Assembly (NCBI GenBank): GCA_003232385.1
Contig: QIJE01000017.1
Coordinates: forward strand, 1-59,897
DNA length: 59,897 nt
Direction of reading: 5' to 3'
Source of the DNA: a bacterium
GTDB lineage: Bacteria > SZUA-79 > Acidulodesulfobacterales > Acidulodesulfobacteraceae
Made by a program: the position numbers and the translations under genes. Shown here in pieces: positions 27,629 to 36,011 of this stretch. The notes under the pieces are model-generated. The model made no database searches. It saw only the letters and a program-made list of their open reading frames with translations, and was not told the DNA's origin. Position 1 is the first letter of the stretch, and each line of letters opens with the position of its first letter.

Positions 27629-28693
27629 ATGTCTTTTTATACTTTAAAATTAAGAAGCGACGACGTTGTCGAGATGATAGACCAGAGAAAACTTCCGTCG
27701 GAAACAATTTATGTGGAGTTAAAAAATTATAAAGAAGTATATAACGCAATAAAGGATATGATAGTAAGGGGCGCTCCGGCAATAGGGGTTTCGGCGGCTT
27801 TCGGTTTATATCTGGGGGCAAAGGCATTGTCGGAAGCGGCTGAAATAAGGGACTATGAATCGTTTAAGCGGAGTTTTTTCAAGATCTGTGATTTTATGTT
27901 TTCCGCAAGACCCACTGCCGTTAATCTCGGATGGGCGGTAAATAGGATTAAGAAGCTTGTCGAGAGCGGTAGCGAAGACGTTGCCGACATAAGAAGCATA
28001 GTAAAGCGCATAAGAAGCGAAGTGCTTAAGATTTACGACGAAGATATAGAGATAAATAAAAATATGGGGCATCATGGGGCGGGACTCTTAAAGGACGGAT
28101 ATAGGGTTCTTACTCATTGTAATGCAGGGGCGCTTGCGACCGCCGGTTATGGAACGGCACTCGGAGTCATAAGGGCTGCCGTAGAGGAAAATAAAAAAAT
28201 ATCGGTTATATCAGATGAAACGAGGCCCTTTCTTCAAGGTGCCAGGCTTACGGTGTGGGAGCTCATGGAGGACAATATTCCGGTAACCCTTATTGCCGAT
28301 AATTCTGCCGGGCTTTTAATGAGAAAAGGGAAAGTGGATGCGGTTATAGTAGGGGCAGACAGAATCGCTTCCAACGGAGACGTAGCGAATAAAATAGGCA
28401 CATATCAGGTTGCGGTTCTCGCAAAAGAAAATAATATCCCATTTTACGTTGCCGCCCCTCTTTCCACTATAGACCTGAATATTGATTCCGGTGATGCGAT
28501 ACCGATAGAGGAAAGGGATCCGGATGAGGTTGTCGGCGTATTCGGCAAAAGAATTGCCCCCGTAAATGCCTCGGCATTAAATTATGCCTTTGATATAACA
28601 CCGAATAAATATATTTCCGCAATAATAACCGAAAATGGGGTTTTGTATCCGTCATACAAAAAATCTATCGCAGAGGTTTTTGGTAAACGATAA
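27629..28693 (+). CDS. mtnA: S-methyl-5-thioribose-1-phosphate isomerase MtnA
   Basis: Isomerises the aldose methylthioribose-1-phosphate to the ribulose form, in methionine salvage or in 5-deoxyribose disposal pathways. It has 354 residues. The catalytic Cys164 (LTHCNAGALAT) and Asp244 (VGADRIASNGD) correspond to the Bacillus pair, and GAPAIGVSAAFG and SDETRPFLQGARLT are typical. No other salvage gene (mtnK, mtnP, mtnB, mtnC) is in view; the gene sits close behind gatB after an AGAGGGG site. eIF2B-like relatives are less likely given the intact catalytic pair. Confidence 0.93.
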   Translation: MSFYTLKLRSDDVVEMIDQRKLPSETIYVELKNYKEVYNAIKDMIVRGAPAIGVSAAFGLYLGAKALSEAAEIRDYESFKRSFFKICDFMFSARPTAVNLGWAVNRIKKLVESGSEDVADIRSIVKRIRSEVLKIYDEDIEINKNMGHHGAGLLKDGYRVLTHCNAGALATAGYGTALGVIRAAVEENKKISVISDETRPFLQGARLTVWELMEDNIPVTLIADNSAGLLMRKGKVDAVIVGADRIASNGDVANKIGTYQVAVLAKENNIPFYVAAPLSTIDLNIDSGDAIPIEERDPDEVVGVFGKRIAPVNASALNYAFDITPNKYISAIITENGVLYPSYKKSIAEVFGKR

Positions 28694-28722
28694 TAATATC
28701 GATAGTTTTTACCTGTTAAATA

Positions 28723-28762
28723 TGTTATAATAACCTTACGGCAGTTTTATGCATGGCCGTAA
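28723..28762 (+). promoter_or_regulatory. Candidate ilvE promoter with leader inverted repeat
   Basis: TGTTATAAT (28723-28731) is an extended -10 element. Immediately downstream, TTACGGC (28736-28742) pairs with GCCGTAA (28756-28762) over a 13-base loop, so the repeat would sit at the transcription start. It may be an operator or a leader hairpin for ilvE. There is no T-tract. Confidence 0.4.
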
Positions 28763-28800
28763 TTAATCAAACTTAAATTTTAGGAAAAAGAGCAGGGGCT

Positions 28801-29754
28801 ATGAAAAATAAAAATAAGGAAGACACTTGTCCTTTTGAGGGGTTGAAGGTTTGGATGGATGGCGAATTTGTCGATTACGAGAATGCGAAGGTTCCGATTA
28901 ACAGCCATTCCCTGCACTACGGCCTAGGGGCATTCGAGGGCATAAGGTGTTATGAAACCAAAAACGGAATACCTGCTGTTTTTAGGCTTGACGAACATAT
29001 AGACAGGCTTTTTAATTCATGTCGCATACTTCAGATATCGGTACCGTACGAAAAGAAAGAGATTAAAGATGCTATAACGGAGGTAGTTAAATTAAACAAA
29101 TTTAATGAATGCTATATAAGGCCGATAGTATTTGTAGGCGATAACGGGGGGCTCGGCATTTATATCAAAGATTACGACACGAGGGTCGCCGTTTCCGCAT
29201 GGTATTGGGGGGCGTATTTGGGCGATGAGGCACTTAGGAGCGGTATAAGGGCGAAGGTATCGTCTTATGCAAGGTTTCATGCGAATACGTTTATGGGTAT
29301 GTCTAAGTCTACCGGTCAATATATAAATTCTATTCTTGCCAAAAAAGAGGTCGTAGATGTAGGTTATGATGAGGCGATAATGTTAGATACATCCGGTTTC
29401 GTATGCGAAGCAAGCGGAGAAAATATTTTCATTTATTCAGGGGGCTGCATAAAAACTCCGCCTCTATCTTCCGTTTTACCCGGCATTACAAGAAACAGTA
29501 TTATAGAGGTAATAGAGAGGGAAACGGACATTGAGGTTAAAGAGGAAGGGATTACGAGAGACGAACTGTATATTGCCGACGAGGTTTTTTTGACCGGAAC
29601 GGCGGCCGAAGTAACCCCCGTTAGGGAGATTGATGAACGGAAAATAGGCATAGGAAGAGCAGGCGAGATCTCTCTTAGGCTTCAAGATATCTTTTTTAAC
29701 ATAGTCAAGGGCGGAAATAAGAAATACGAAAAATGGTTGACTTACGTAAAGTAA
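28801..29754 (+). CDS. ilvE: Branched-chain amino acid aminotransferase IlvE
   Basis: PLP-dependent fold-type IV aminotransferase that makes valine, leucine and isoleucine from their 2-oxo acids. It has 317 residues. The N-terminal HSLHYGLGAFEGIRCYETKNG block, the PLP lysine region (GMSKSTGQYINS), the GYDEAIMLDTSGFVCEASGENIF block and FLTGTAAEVTPVREID all match IlvE. It stands alone behind its own putative promoter, with a GAGCAGGGG-like site before the ATG. Confidence 0.94.
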   Translation: MKNKNKEDTCPFEGLKVWMDGEFVDYENAKVPINSHSLHYGLGAFEGIRCYETKNGIPAVFRLDEHIDRLFNSCRILQISVPYEKKEIKDAITEVVKLNKFNECYIRPIVFVGDNGGLGIYIKDYDTRVAVSAWYWGAYLGDEALRSGIRAKVSSYARFHANTFMGMSKSTGQYINSILAKKEVVDVGYDEAIMLDTSGFVCEASGENIFIYSGGCIKTPPLSSVLPGITRNSIIEVIERETDIEVKEEGITRDELYIADEVFLTGTAAEVTPVREIDERKIGIGRAGEISLRLQDIFFNIVKGGNKKYEKWLTYVK

Positions 29755-29803
29755 GCCGTGCGGTCGTATTATTTTATTTAATTAAAAAAGCAGGGGGCTT
29801 ACA

Positions 29804-30328
29804 ATGAGAATCAGTTCGACTTCAATGTTGCCGCAGACAAAAAAGCAATTCTTCCGATTAATTACAATTATTTCAATATTATTAATGTCGTTTGTTATTA
29901 TAGGCATTTCAGGAATTAGTTCCAACAAGGCCTATGCCATGAAAGCCCTTGAGAACGGAGGCGGTAATATTATGATGGGAAGTATGATGAAAAATAAGGG
30001 GGGCATGGTGAGTAATAGGGGTCACGAGATGTTTCCGCAATATAAGGGCGTAAAAACAGGATATGCCTTATTTCGTTATGAAGGGTGCATTATGTGCCAC
30101 ACGATAAACGGGCAGGGCGGCATTATGGGGCCTGATTTATCGCATATGGGTTCTATTAAGAATTTTTCATGGATTGCAACTCAGATAGCCGATCCCTCCG
30201 CTCATTTTAGCAGGGGTGGTGCAGTAACTTTCAACGGCATTAAATATCCAACCATTATGCCTAATTTCAAAAACATGTCCTCGAAAAATATAGGAATATT
30301 ATCAAAATATCTTGAATCCTTAAAATAA
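29804..30328 (+). CDS. Exported methionine-rich monohaem cytochrome c
   Basis: Periplasmic electron carrier of 174 residues. A signal peptide (hydrophobic residues about 19-37, likely cut after AYA at 45) is followed by a Met- and Gly-rich stretch: seven methionines lie between residues 46 and 76 (MMGSMMKNKGGM). One haem site CIMCH is at residues 95-99, followed by the class I pattern GGIMGPDLSHMG; the distal methionine ligand is likely in TIMPNFKNMS. Its genomic neighbours are unrelated, so the redox partner is unknown. The Met-rich segment resembles copper- or silver-binding stretches but could be only a linker. Confidence 0.85.
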   Translation: MRISSTSMLPQTKKQFFRLITIISILLMSFVIIGISGISSNKAYAMKALENGGGNIMMGSMMKNKGGMVSNRGHEMFPQYKGVKTGYALFRYEGCIMCHTINGQGGIMGPDLSHMGSIKNFSWIATQIADPSAHFSRGGAVTFNGIKYPTIMPNFKNMSSKNIGILSKYLESLK

Positions 30329-30367
30329 GAAAACGGTTCCGATAACTACGAGCATAAATATGCAAGG

Positions 30368-31024
30368 TTACTTGCTTACCCATTTATTGCCTCTAATCTT
30401 AAATCTCCACGGCAGCGATGCATATTCTTCCGCGTAATCGACACCGACCCTTGAGGTCGCCGCTATATCCTTTTCGGGGATTTTCATCCCCCTGTCTTCT
30501 ATCCATATTTCAAGTTTATTGCCGTTATTCTTTAAATCCCCGCAGCATATTGCTACACCGTCATGTCTCAAATCAATACCCAATGCAATCGTTAAAAGAC
30601 CTGGTCCGGAAGCGATTCTATTTATTGCCGCAGCGGAAACGGTATTATGTTTATTTCTCTCCATTTTTCTTTTTAACATTACGTCTGTGCCGGTTGTCGG
30701 CTCTATCGCCCTAATCAATACTGCGTTTGCCGTATTTTCTTTACCGGTTACCGCATTAAATAAATAATAAATACCGTAACAAAAATATACGTATGCCCCC
30801 CCGCCTTCTCCGTATAGGTTTTCGCTTCTTTTGGTTCGGCGGCCGTTGTAACCGTGCGACGCTTTATCTTCCTTTCCGAGGTAAGCCTCGACTTCGACGA
30901 TTTTTCCGCCCGTGATACCGGCTCCGTCGATATCGGTCAATAAATATTTGCCTAATAATTCTTTTGCGATTTGTAAGGTATCTTTCCTAAGAAAAAATGA
31001 TTTTTGAAGTTTTCGGTATTCCAC
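30368..31024 (-). CDS. 3-methyladenine DNA glycosylase, AAG/MPG family
   Basis: Base-excision repair glycosylase removing alkylated purines and hypoxanthine. It has 218 residues, a normal length for bacterial AAG. The family pattern is KYLLTDIDGAGITGGKIVEVEAYLGKEDKASH, with the catalytic glutamate in VEVEAY, then YVYFCYGIYYLFNAVTG, ANAVLIRAIEP and ASGPGLLTIALGI. It is convergent with the cytochrome c gene and read in the same direction as no close partner; the glycosyltransferase upstream on the minus strand is 24 bases away. Confidence 0.93.
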   Translation of the reverse strand: MEYRKLQKSFFLRKDTLQIAKELLGKYLLTDIDGAGITGGKIVEVEAYLGKEDKASHGYNGRRTKRSENLYGEGGGAYVYFCYGIYYLFNAVTGKENTANAVLIRAIEPTTGTDVMLKRKMERNKHNTVSAAAINRIASGPGLLTIALGIDLRHDGVAICCGDLKNNGNKLEIWIEDRGMKIPEKDIAATSRVGVDYAEEYASLPWRFKIRGNKWVSK

Positions 31025-31047
31025 GGTTTAAGCAAAAAATAAATAAT

Positions 31048-31803
31048 TTAGAACCTATATTTATTTTTGTTTAAAAAAATTAGTATAAGTTCTATTAACA
31101 TAGGCACGGAATCGGTGATTATATTAACGTGCCCCCCGGGTTCATGATGCCAGTCCACGCTTACTTCTTTTATTTTAATATTATTCAAGAGTGCTATGTA
31201 GAGTATCTCGACGTCAAAGGAAAAACCCTTTATCGTTGATTTTGCGAATATTTTTTTTGCAGTTTGGAGCCTGAAGGCTTTAAATCCGCACTGCGAATCA
31301 TAAAAAGTTATATTAAGCAATTTTGATTTTATAAGGCTGAAGGTTCTGCCTACAATACTTCTAAAAGATGGTTGTATTGCAACCGAGCCTTCCGGCAGAT
31401 ATCTCGAACCTATTAAAACGTCTGTCTCCGGTTCGGTTTTAAATATTCTTATAAATTTTTCTATTTCTTCAATTCTCGTAGACAAGTCGGCATCCATGAA
31501 AAAAACATATTCGTAGTTTGCCGATAATATGCCCTCTTTTACAGCAGTCCCCTTCCCGCTTTTCGTCACGGTTATGACCCTTAAGTCCGTTGAAAGCAGG
31601 TCTTTTAATATATTTAAGGTACTGTCGGTACTCCCGTCGTCAACGGCTATTATTTCATAAGTATATTTTTTAGATTTTAGATATGACCTGAGGGCGACTA
31701 TAGTTTGCTTAATCCTTTTTTCTTCGTTATAGGTGGGAATAACCACCGAGACGGAGGTTTTAGCGGTTTTATACTCGTTGTTATAATCGTAATTTTCGGG
31801 CAT
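31048..31803 (-). CDS. Family 2 glycosyltransferase, dolichyl/polyprenyl-phosphate sugar synthase type
   Basis: GT-A fold glycosyltransferase of 251 residues. The N-terminal VSVVIPTYNEEKRIKQTI, AVDDGSTDSTLNIL and the FFMDADLST motif (DxD variant) are clear. GSRYLPEGS, a SQCGFKAFR segment and KEVSVDWHHEPGGHV resemble dolichyl-phosphate beta-glucosyltransferase (Alg5-like) proteins, which charge a lipid carrier with a sugar. There is no C-terminal membrane tail beyond the short hydrophobic MLIELILIFL, so it is probably cytoplasmic and membrane-associated. The donor and acceptor are not known. Confidence 0.85.
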   Translation of the reverse strand: MPENYDYNNEYKTAKTSVSVVIPTYNEEKRIKQTIVALRSYLKSKKYTYEIIAVDDGSTDSTLNILKDLLSTDLRVITVTKSGKGTAVKEGILSANYEYVFFMDADLSTRIEEIEKFIRIFKTEPETDVLIGSRYLPEGSVAIQPSFRSIVGRTFSLIKSKLLNITFYDSQCGFKAFRLQTAKKIFAKSTIKGFSFDVEILYIALLNNIKIKEVSVDWHHEPGGHVNIITDSVPMLIELILIFLNKNKYRF

Positions 31804-31889
31804 GTAAATTTGCGTTAAATCTTAAAATTTTTTATTATATAAATCTTTATAATATATTACTTCGATATTTAAAAATTTTATTTTTATAG

Positions 31890-31895
31890 TATAAT
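31890..31895 (+). promoter_or_regulatory. Candidate -10 element very close to a start codon
   Basis: TATAAT sits 11 bases before the polysaccharide deacetylase ATG at 31907 in a divergent, very AT-rich spacer. Transcription would begin only about 5 bases before the ATG, and no ribosome binding site is visible, so the mRNA may be leaderless. The -35 region is weak. Confidence 0.35.
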
Positions 31896-31906
31896 AATAA
31901 TATTCT

Positions 31907-32674
31907 ATGGCTAAAAATCCGAAATTAATAATTTTATTATATCACAAAATAGATAATTATCCCAAGAACGCAAAGTTTCCCGGTCTTTACGTTGCGGAAA
32001 AGGATTTTGACAGACAAATTAAATATTTAAAGAATTCCGGTTACCTGTTTTTAACTCTTTCAGAGTTAAAAGCCCTGTATGATTATTATTTTACGAATGG
32101 GAAGAAATCCGGAATAATACCTGATTTAATTAGTAAAAGGGGCAGATACGTATCGCTTACCTTTGATGACGGTTCAAGGTCCGTTTATTCTAACGGATTT
32201 AAAATTTTAAAAGAAAACGGCGTAAAGGCTACGGTCTTTATGGTTTCAGGACTCGTAGATGGCATAAACGAATGGGATTTAAAAAACGGTGAAAATCGGG
32301 ACAAGATGTTGAATATGTGCGAACTTAAAGAAATGGCCGAATACGGTATCGAGATAGGCGCCCATACGGATACACATCCTCATCTTACCCTGATTTCCGC
32401 CGAAGAAGCTTATCGAGAGATTTCAGTTTCTAAAAAAAAATTAGAGGATTCGTTAAATACGGATATAAACTTTTTTGCATATCCCTACGGAGATTACAAT
32501 GAAGAAACGGAAAGGTTGGTCGGGGAGGCCGGTTTTAACGGGGCATGTATAACTAAAACCGGCATAGTAAAAAGGGGAGCGGATTTTTTTGCGTTAAAGC
32601 GAGTTGCCATCAGGCATAATACCGATTTTTTTAAATTTAAAAGAAAAATATTTAAAGTAAAACTTTTTTATTAA
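31907..32674 (+). CDS. Polysaccharide deacetylase (NodB-type, CE4)
   Basis: Metal-dependent carbohydrate de-N-acetylase of 255 residues. The NodB motifs are present: TFDDG (catalytic and metal Asp pair), HTDTH (H-x3-H metal ligands) and FAYPYGDYNEET. No signal peptide is visible, so it acts in the cytoplasm, on a precursor or on a lipid-linked sugar, unless export is unconventional. It opens a block of surface glycan genes. Confidence 0.88.
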   Translation: MAKNPKLIILLYHKIDNYPKNAKFPGLYVAEKDFDRQIKYLKNSGYLFLTLSELKALYDYYFTNGKKSGIIPDLISKRGRYVSLTFDDGSRSVYSNGFKILKENGVKATVFMVSGLVDGINEWDLKNGENRDKMLNMCELKEMAEYGIEIGAHTDTHPHLTLISAEEAYREISVSKKKLEDSLNTDINFFAYPYGDYNEETERLVGEAGFNGACITKTGIVKRGADFFALKRVAIRHNTDFFKFKRKIFKVKLFY

Positions 32675-32692
32675 CATACGGTGAATTAAAAT

Positions 32693-33814
32693 ATGGTTAA
32701 GAAAAGCGTAAAAAATATTTTAATTATAAAATTGAGTTCCATAGGCGACTGCCTTCTCGCAACCCCGGCAATAGAATCCATAAGAAGGGGGTACCCCGAT
32801 AGCTTTATTGCATGGCTCATAGAGGATAAATCGAAAGATATCGCCATCCTTAACCCGTATGTTGATGACGTTGTCGTCGTAGACAGGCAAAGATTTAAAA
32901 TGCGGGATTATTTATCTTTGCTTAAAAAATTAAAAAATTGCCGTTTCGATATATCAATAGATTTGCAGGGTGTGAGCAGGACGTCCATTTTTGCGTTTTT
33001 GAGCGGCGCTAAAAGAAGGTATGTGGAAGAATATGCAGGCTTAGGCTTTTTGCAGAATAAAAAGATTATAAGAAAAGGAAGGTCGCTCGAGCATGCCTTA
33101 AAATTTTATCTGTTTTTGGCGCAAAATTGTGGCGGAGCGAAGATAGAGGAACCTAATCCAACCCTGATTACTACGAAAAGCGATGAGAGGTTTGCCCTTG
33201 ATTTTTTGGAAAAGAGTTTTAAAATTACCGGTGATATCGGTGCAGTTGATTTAAAGACGGGCGGCAAAAAAGACATATTAGTCGGAATAAATCCGACCGG
33301 CACATGGAAAACAAAGAGGTGGCCGGTTAGATATTTTATAAAGCTTTCAAAAGAACTCATAGATTCTTTTAACGCTAATATAGTAATATTCGGGGGCAAG
33401 GGAGAGGAATATTTATCCGCAGAGATACTAAATGCCTTAAAAACCGGTAAAGTTGCCGATGCAATCGGAAAAACCACGTTAAAGCAGGCTAAAGAACTTC
33501 TTAAGAGAATGGACTATTTTATAACGCCTGATTCCGGACTGATGCATATAGCATCGACTATCGATACGCTAAAAGTCATTTCGCTTTTTGGTCCCACCGA
33601 GCCGACGTTAACCGGTCCGGTCGGAAAAAATTCTGTTGTATTGACGGATAGTTTAATCTGCATTCCGTGCTTTAAAAAGAAATGTCCCCTCAATAAGATA
33701 GAAAGTAATAACCTTAAGGAGTGTGTTTTGTGTATGAAGAGAATAACCCCCGATAAGGTTTTCAATATTATAAATATGGATTTAAATACAAGCCTTATAA
33801 ATATTACCGGATGA
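32693..33814 (+). CDS. Family 9 glycosyltransferase (heptosyltransferase-like)
   Basis: GT-B enzyme of the ADP-heptose:LPS heptosyltransferase family, 373 residues, acting at the cytoplasmic face on the LPS core. The family start ILIIKLSSIGDCLLATPAIESIRRGYP, the mid-block GINPTGTWKTKRWP, TPDSGLMHIAS and FGPTEPTLTGP are clear. The C terminus has a cysteine cluster (CIPC, KKKC, ECVLCM) seen in several GT9 proteins. It overlaps the next gene by 4 bases. Whether it adds heptose or another sugar cannot be said from sequence alone. Confidence 0.88.
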   Translation: MVKKSVKNILIIKLSSIGDCLLATPAIESIRRGYPDSFIAWLIEDKSKDIAILNPYVDDVVVVDRQRFKMRDYLSLLKKLKNCRFDISIDLQGVSRTSIFAFLSGAKRRYVEEYAGLGFLQNKKIIRKGRSLEHALKFYLFLAQNCGGAKIEEPNPTLITTKSDERFALDFLEKSFKITGDIGAVDLKTGGKKDILVGINPTGTWKTKRWPVRYFIKLSKELIDSFNANIVIFGGKGEEYLSAEILNALKTGKVADAIGKTTLKQAKELLKRMDYFITPDSGLMHIASTIDTLKVISLFGPTEPTLTGPVGKNSVVLTDSLICIPCFKKKCPLNKIESNNLKECVLCMKRITPDKVFNIINMDLNTSLINITG

Positions 33815-34953
33815 TAAAAATCATATGCGATGAAAGCGGATTCAAAGCAATTAAACATGATTGGGATTGTTTTATAGAAAAGAACGGTTATTTTGCCCGT
33901 GTTTTTTTATCGCATGATTGGTTATCCATATGGATTAGATATTTTTTAACCGACGATAGCGGAAGGAAACTCTTTATCATCACGGAATGCGACGATGCGA
34001 CCGGTGAAATAAAAGCGATTGCGCCATTTTATATTGAGCGTTTCTTCTTTTTTTTTAAATGTCTGAGGTTTATAAGCGACGACTATTCGGATTATTTAGG
34101 GATTTTAAGCACAAATAAAATTAGCGATATTTTAAAGGAAACCTGCGGCTGTTTAAGCGCCGGATTCCTTGACGAATGCAAAATAGATTTAATATACTTA
34201 AAACAGGTATCCGATTTTCTTAAAGATGAAATAAATTTAAATATCGACGGGCTAAAAAATACGAGTATTTTTATCAAATCCTCGGGAGATTGTTATTATA
34301 TCGATATGCATGCAAACGGTATTCTAAAAATAGAAGATTATTTGAAAAAATTTAATTCCAAGCAGCGTTATAACATATTGAAGAGGGTTAAAAATGCCGA
34401 AAAAAAAGGGGTTAAATATATTTCCGTCAATGCGGCTAATGAAAAAGCGTCGGAAAATTTTAATTTTGAATATTATATAAAAGAGTTTTTTGACTTGCAT
34501 CAAAAAAGATGGGAAAAAAAGGGAAAAAAGGGGGGGGTTTTTAGCAATAACAAAATTAAGATTTTTTTTCAAAATTTATTTGAAGTATTATATAAAAAGG
34601 GTATTCTTGACCTATCTTTCTTAAAATACGACGATAAATTGATAGCCGGAGCGGTATGTTTTAATTTTAAAAATAAACGACAGGTTTATCTGCCCGGTTT
34701 CGATCCTGAATATTCATATCTTCACCCCGGTATCGTTTTGACGTATAATAATATTAGCGAGGCAATTTTATCGGGTTATAAGGAATTTGATTTTTTAAAG
34801 GGTTCCGAGGATTATAAAAAAAGATTTCTTGCCGTAAAGAGAAAGAATTTTAAGGTATATATTTATAAAAAAAGGATTATCTATCTATTATTTAAATTAA
34901 ATATTTTTTTAAAGAATGAGATTATTTCAAATGTAAAAAGGATTTTTAGATGA
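33811..34953 (+). CDS. GNAT-fold acyltransferase (CelD/BcsL-like, PF13480 type)
   Basis: Predicted N-acyltransferase of 380 residues from the FemAB/CelD-like GNAT group. Recognisable pieces are the N-terminal WDCFIEKNGYFARVFLSHDWLSIWIRYF, the KFNSKQRYNILKRVKNAEKKG segment (positively charged GNAT helix), LDLSFLKYDDKLIAGAVCFNF and the C-terminal YKEFDFLKGSEDYKKRFLAVKR block typical of the family. It overlaps the neighbours at both ends by 4 bases, so it is translationally coupled with the two GT9 genes. An acyl substituent on an LPS or capsule sugar is a plausible role but is inferred from context. Confidence 0.75.
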   Translation: MIKIICDESGFKAIKHDWDCFIEKNGYFARVFLSHDWLSIWIRYFLTDDSGRKLFIITECDDATGEIKAIAPFYIERFFFFFKCLRFISDDYSDYLGILSTNKISDILKETCGCLSAGFLDECKIDLIYLKQVSDFLKDEINLNIDGLKNTSIFIKSSGDCYYIDMHANGILKIEDYLKKFNSKQRYNILKRVKNAEKKGVKYISVNAANEKASENFNFEYYIKEFFDLHQKRWEKKGKKGGVFSNNKIKIFFQNLFEVLYKKGILDLSFLKYDDKLIAGAVCFNFKNKRQVYLPGFDPEYSYLHPGIVLTYNNISEAILSGYKEFDFLKGSEDYKKRFLAVKRKNFKVYIYKKRIIYLLFKLNIFLKNEIISNVKRIFR

Positions 34954-36011
34954 GAGATTTTTTAATATTCGGGCATAACTATATAGGCGATGTTTTGATG
35001 CTTACTCCGGCTATAAGGGCATTAAAACTTAAATTTCCGGAAAGCAGGGTTATCCTCGTCGTATCCCCCGGCGCCTCACCGGTTTTAAAAAGAAACCCCG
35101 ATATATGGAGAATAGTAGAATCCGGTAAAATAAAGGGGATAATGGGCATATTAAATCTCTTTTTAAGGTTAAGAAGGCTAAAATCGAAAGAGTTGGGTAT
35201 AACAAAATTTTACATATGTATTAATTTTTTGACGTCTTTTAAATTTTCCGTTATCGGTTCTTTACTCTCAAAGAAACAGATTGGGCAGGATAAAGGCATA
35301 AATAATATTTTTCTTCACGATAAAATAAAGTTCGAAAAAAGCATGCATAACGTCGATAAGTCTTTAAAATTTATCGAACCGTTTTATATTTCCGAAAAAT
35401 ACTTTAGCAGAGATTATATTTATGAAGTAAGCGAAAAAGACGTTAAAAATGCAGAAAATATTTTGAAAAACTCCTTTAACGATTACGGTCGCGTTGAAAA
35501 CTTTAAATTTGTCTTGTTTTCTCCCTGTTCCACAAGAAAATCAAAGGAAGCGAACCCGGAGCTATTTTCGCTTTTTGCCGATTATCTAAATGCGAGAGGT
35601 TTTTACGTAGTTATCTCCGGAGCTAAAAAGAATGTAGAAACCTCTAAAAAGATATATGAAATGATTGAGAATAAATATATGAGTGTTAATTTGACCGGTT
35701 TAACCGATATTTTTATTCTCGGTGGTATTATTAAAAAGGCGGCCCTTGTCGTATCCGTAGATAATGGGGTTATGCATATGTCGTCGGCTATAAAAACGCC
35801 GTTGATAGCCCTTTTCGGTTCCACGGACCCTGCAATTTGCGGTCCGATAATGTCTGACAAAACTTACGTAATAGATAAGAAAAAGGAATGTTATCATTGT
35901 TTCCGTAAAAACTGTTCCGGAGACGGATTTGGTAAAAAGGGCATTCCGGACTGCATGGATTTTATAATGTTGAACGATTTAGAAGAGGGGGCGAAAAATT
36001 TACTCAAATGA
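34950..36011 (+). CDS. Family 9 glycosyltransferase (heptosyltransferase-like)
   Basis: Second GT9 protein of the block, 353 residues. The start FLIFGHNYIGDVLMLTPAIRALKLKFPESRVILVVSP is canonical, as are SVDNGVMHMSSAIKTPLIALFGSTDP and the late CYHCFRKNC cysteine cluster. It is read with 4-bp overlaps on both sides (the GNAT gene before and a GT-A gene after). It probably acts after or before the first GT9 enzyme on the LPS inner core; the order is unknown. Confidence 0.87.
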   Translation: MRDFLIFGHNYIGDVLMLTPAIRALKLKFPESRVILVVSPGASPVLKRNPDIWRIVESGKIKGIMGILNLFLRLRRLKSKELGITKFYICINFLTSFKFSVIGSLLSKKQIGQDKGINNIFLHDKIKFEKSMHNVDKSLKFIEPFYISEKYFSRDYIYEVSEKDVKNAENILKNSFNDYGRVENFKFVLFSPCSTRKSKEANPELFSLFADYLNARGFYVVISGAKKNVETSKKIYEMIENKYMSVNLTGLTDIFILGGIIKKAALVVSVDNGVMHMSSAIKTPLIALFGSTDPAICGPIMSDKTYVIDKKKECYHCFRKNCSGDGFGKKGIPDCMDFIMLNDLEEGAKNLLK

